A stretch of 64,000 nt of DNA from Valencia hispanica (lineage: Eukaryota; Chordata; Actinopteri; Cyprinodontiformes; Valenciidae). The DNA lies in NCBI GenBank assembly GCA_963556495.2, contig OY747713.1:5580821-5644820 (forward strand), written 5' to 3'. Below the pieces are notes generated by a model, which was given only the letters and a program-made list of their open reading frames with translations, was not told where the DNA came from and did no database searches. This document shows positions 60,301 to 64,000 of the stretch, one piece after another (the first letter of the stretch is position 1; every line of letters starts with the position of its first letter). A program made the translations under genes and the position numbers.

Positions 60301-61004
60301 ACGATTCCAGATAAAATCCCAGGAGAGTTTAGCAAAGTTCTCATGTTTACATTTGGGAAGGTAGGACTTACAAAAAAAGGTTTTTCAAGGCTTACCTCCC
60401 TAAAAAATGGTCAGCATGGCATTTGCTGCTTTCTATGGCAACTTAGTGACCCAAAGATGCCAAACTTTGCTGCAAATCTCAAAAAATATTTTTTTGTTCA
60501 AAAGTTTGTTTTGCACATCTTCACCAGCAGTGCCAATATTTATAGAGATTACTGTAAATCCTTTGAAAAGAAAATTATATAAAAACTCATTTTTACTCAA
60601 ATGTTTTGAAAAAAACAATTTTAGAACATACAATATGAGTTGGAGCACTTGCATTTCATAAACGTATTAAGTCAAATTTAAGTCACTTTAATTCAATAGA
60701 TTGTTTAAAAGGGAAACAAACTGGCCAAATAACATGGATTTGTTCCCAGGGATAAAATAAACGGTCGCTTTCTTACATCAGGTTCAGCTGTCTGCCAGCA
60801 GCAAACAGTCTCGACAGTGCTGACCTTCAAGGGAACACAAACGCTCCAGTCCAAAAGGCGGAAAATGCTGCTGTAGCTGTTCTGTTATTTCTGTCAGTAC
60901 AGTTTTCCCCCGTTTTCTTTGTGCCAGTTTGACTTGCTCCTCTAAAAGCGTCGCAGCTAAAGCGGAGGAGATTTTTTACAAATAAAACAACTCTTCTAGT
61001 AAGT

Positions 61005-61560
61005 AAGTAAAGCTTATTTGTAAAGCGCCTTTCACAGATGCAAAGTCACAGCATAAATCACTGTTAATATACATAGCATAAAAACAAGCATAAAAAGCAC
61101 AGTAAAACCGTGACAAAAAAGCCAGGGAGAACAAACAGTTCTCCGCTGCTTTTTAAAACGAGTCAGCAAAACGAAGCTGCAGGGACAAACTGGTCTACAG
61201 TTTAAAAGCCGCAGGGGAAAACACCATGGCCCCCTTTAGTTTTGAGGATAGTACGAAGCACAACCAGGAGATTCTGGGCTTGAGCAGCAGAGTGTTTGGT
61301 TAAAAGCCAACACAAATAATCAGGAGCCTGTCCGTACAGAGCCCTGTAGGTGAGAGGAACTTTAAACTGGACTCTAAAATCCACTGAGAGTTTAAGACCT
61401 GGGTGATAAGAGTGTATTTACCAGAGGTCTGGCTGCTGCGTGCTGAATAGCTTCCAGACCTGAAACTGATGATCTGTTCGGACCTTTAAAAAGAGCATTA
61501 CAGTGGGCCAAACACAAATGGATTAAAATAACATTCTCTACATGTGCTCAGGAGACCACG
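61005..61560 (-). mobile_element. LINE-like 3' fragment, minus
   Basis: On the minus strand it ends GTGAAAGGCGCTTTACAAAT, AAGCTTTACTTACT, a LINE-type 3' tail, and upstream keeps CTACAGGGCTCTGTACGGAC and a short pol-like frame (VQFKVPLTYRALYGQAPDYL). The order matches a common fish L2/CR1-like repeat, heavily decayed. Confidence 0.5.
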
Positions 61561-62809
61561 TCTTACATTTTGTGAAATGTTTCCACATCTTTATTATGAA
61601 AGAAACAAGAATATGAAATTGATCCGATGCGTCAGTCAAATATAACTCCTGAATTTTTTACACTGGATTTGGTAACTGGGCAGGAAGAGGCAACCGTCTG
61701 ATTGATTTCAGAATGCAGGCGACTAGGAGCTACCATCAGGGTCTTCTTTGTGTTTAAAACCAGAACATGTCTGGAGAACCAATCACTGATTTGAGATAAA
61801 CAGAGGGTGGAGAGCCTATGCAGCTATATTAAAATATATGCACAATTGGATGTGATAACAGATATAGAAAAAAGACCCAATCATTGGCAACAAGTGAAGA
61901 ATATCAAAATACATGTAGTCTGCAAATATTTTATTCCCACGTAGCTATAATTGTAAAGTTATCAGAATAATGCATTGAAATGCCCTGCGTTGTGCAGATC
62001 TCTTTTGGTAACAAAGAGGAAGTCCATCATTTTAAAGTGTGTGAGTGCGATGCTTAACATAAAAAATATGCATAAATGTTGCAGCTTACTTCTGTAAGAC
62101 AAAAAATGTGCAAATGAAAACCCAAACAATGTGATTCCCCTTTCCTACGACATTCCATTTTCTTATTCATAGTTTTAGAAATAATTTAGTGCTCATGCAG
62201 ACCGTTGAAGAGGAGGTAAATTATTTAATTTGCAAGAAGCTGCTGTAACCAGTGGGCCTTAAAGCTAGGTACCACTGTACATTAAGAACTTTTATTCTCC
62301 TATGGCAGAAACTGAAAAACAGAATGTCCACTGAGACGTGCTCGCTGGAGGATTTCTAATGTTCACCACAGCTCGGTCATACAGTTTAAAGCTGCTTCCA
62401 TAAGGAGCAGGTTACACATTTATAGATGTGAGTCAGAGTAATCTGCTAATAAAACTACACAAAAGTAGCTCCAGAGGAACAAAATAAACCCACATTTCTT
62501 CTTCTAGTGTTTTATTTTCAAAACATTTCCTGTTCCTGAGTTAAAACCTGCCACTAGAGGTGCAAGGAGTGCTTTGTGTTCATTGACACATCTCTGTATC
62601 CTAAATAATCTTTTCATACTTGATGCACCATATCTGCAGTTCCTGGTATCTCCACGTGTGGATATAAAGTGTGGGCAAATAATCCGCTGGATGTTCCTTC
62701 ATATTAGAGGATTTTGCTTTGATTAATCAAAGTCCTTCAGGTGTTTGAAAGCATATTTGCAACAGGCGGTCTCATCTTTAAAAGAACAGCTACCATCTGG
62801 TGTCTCTAA

Positions 62810-63310
62810 TATACAGCTGCGTCTCAATAAATTACAATATCCTCAAAAATGTTGTTTATTTCGGTAGTTTGATTTAAAACCAAAACTCAAAGATTTATTA
62901 CACGCAGAGATAAACTTCGAGCTTTATTTTGATTAATCTTGCTTGCTGATGATGAAAACCAGAATATTAGGACGTTACATCACACCAATAAAAATTGTTT
63001 TGATACAAAAGTGTGGGTCTACTAAAGAGCATGTCCATATCCTGTACAGTGTATGCACCGATTACTCGGTTGGGGCTCCTTTTGCATGAAGAGTAGTCTG
63101 GTTAGGCATGGTCCTGCTGAGGTGTTAATGAAGCTCATATTGCTTTAATAGTCGCCTTCAACTCGATGATTCTCATCTTCCTCTTGACAACAGTCCAGAG
63201 AATCTCTATGGGGTTGAGGTCAGGTCAGTGTGCTCACCAAACAACCACATGGTGACAAAAGCAAGTATTGGTACTTCTGGCATTATGAACCAATGGGAAA
63301 AGGTTTGCTT
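62810..63310. mobile_element. DNA-transposon-derived fragment
   Basis: CAGCTGCGTCTCAATAAATT, GCTGAGGTGTTAATGAAGCT, CTCATCTTCCTCTTGACAAC, AGAATCTCTATGGGGTTGAG and GTCAGGTCAGTGTGCTCACC follow the order of a very common teleost DNA transposon in antisense. Only one end is visible; class suspected to be Tc1/IS630-like. Confidence 0.45.
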
Positions 63311-64000
63311 CACAATGCTGTCAAGGCTGCAGATGTCCAGGGTGCTTGTAGGGTTGCAAACTTTAAAGAACGTTGAAAACACTTCAGAATTTATGGGAAT
63401 AAACAGAGATAATGCGAGAATTAGAAATAGTTACAGTTGTTTCTCAACAGTGACTTTAACTATATGGTTTTTAAAACTAAGGAGGCTTTCCAACCTCAGA
63501 GACTTGGAGCTCATTTTAACACCAGTTACCAGTGGAAACCTGCTAATAAGCTGGTGAGTAATTATAAGAAGGATTTGGTTGCTGTAATGCCAATAAAGAT
63601 TTTTTTCTCTAATTCCTGAGAAGGGTGTTTTTAACAGGCAATTTTAATGAAATGTAAATAAAGTCAGTATTTAGTCTCCTTAACCGTCTGGTTCCCTGTC
63701 AGAAACAAACTTATAGTTGAAGGAAACACTGGTAGAATCGATCATGTCTATATCTGCTTACTGCAGGAGTATTGAGGTCATGCTCTCTACATGCACGTCA
63801 TTAAAAACAGAGATAATGTCTGCAACCCTAGACCATTATTAAACCACACATTTGAGGTCATGGATGCCATGAACTTGTGGGTAAATATAAGCAATGTAAG
63901 GTACTATTTTTAACGTGGAAATATTACATGGATGTTTGTTTATAATGAAACAAAATGTTAATATTCATGATTGGACATAAGCTTGTTTAAATTGCTTCCA

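Larger units (their letters stand above)
58731..64000 (-). other. nectin2: Upstream intron, incomplete in the window
   Basis: At least 5.27 kb. The preceding Ig-V and signal-peptide exons are expected in it or beyond; neither strand here encodes a V domain that I can see, so they lie past 64000. Segments 58731-59789 and 63311-64000 show no assignable feature. Confidence 0.8.

Noticed and set aside
62810..63310. Considered as part of an upstream nectin exon
   Set aside because: Matches the order of a common fish DNA transposon; no Ig-V motifs in any frame.

Overview
The window reads as nuclear DNA of a teleost fish. It is AT-rich, holds one sparse vertebrate-type spliced gene, and most of the recognisable rest is fish-type transposable elements: Tc1/mariner, hAT-like MITEs, L2-like and RTE/Rex-like LINEs, and THAP-domain relics, plus long microsatellites. 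I cannot name the species.

The only host gene I can support is on the minus strand. It is a nectin cell-adhesion gene, best matched to nectin-2. Four coding exons are visible with consistent splice phases: Ig domain 2 (58437-58730), first half of Ig domain 3 (56017-56131), second half of Ig domain 3 (55750-55898), and one last exon holding the transmembrane helix and the whole cytoplasmic tail (8167-8786), ending in the PDZ ligand AIYV. The signal peptide and Ig-V exons are not here and must lie beyond 64000. The 3' UTR runs down from 8166, with candidate poly(A) signals near 7940 and 7190.

The intron between Ig3 and the transmembrane exon is about 47 kb (8787-55749), very large next to the 118 bp and 2.3 kb introns beside it. 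It is full of mobile elements. The most striking is an apparently full-length Tc1-like transposon (31717-33187) with good terminal repeats and an open DD34E transposase frame. It sits inside another element, next to a hAT-like MITE, with older Tc1 relics on both sides. Other contents are L2 copies at 13.3-15.2, 18.8-19.4 and 48.0-48.3 kb, an L1-like 3' end at 47.5 kb, a LINE 3' end at 51.9-52.4 kb, two decayed THAP-domain fragments at 21.3 and 50.5 kb, three copies of a pogo/Tigger-like MITE, two copies of a (AAG)-containing repeat (one expanded to about 38 units), a degenerate minisatellite at 15.3-16.0 kb, and a 46-unit ATCT tract.

The 3' flank of the gene (1-7190) is a second cluster of nested hAT-like and other DNA elements with no gene I can support. 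The upstream intron (58731-64000) holds only repeat fragments. A few non-repetitive intronic stretches (about 28.1-28.4, 29.8-30.05 and 45.6-45.9 kb) look like candidates for conserved regulatory DNA; this is inference from composition and motifs only. I found no operons, CRISPR arrays, rRNA or tRNA genes, and nothing I would call a new biological system.
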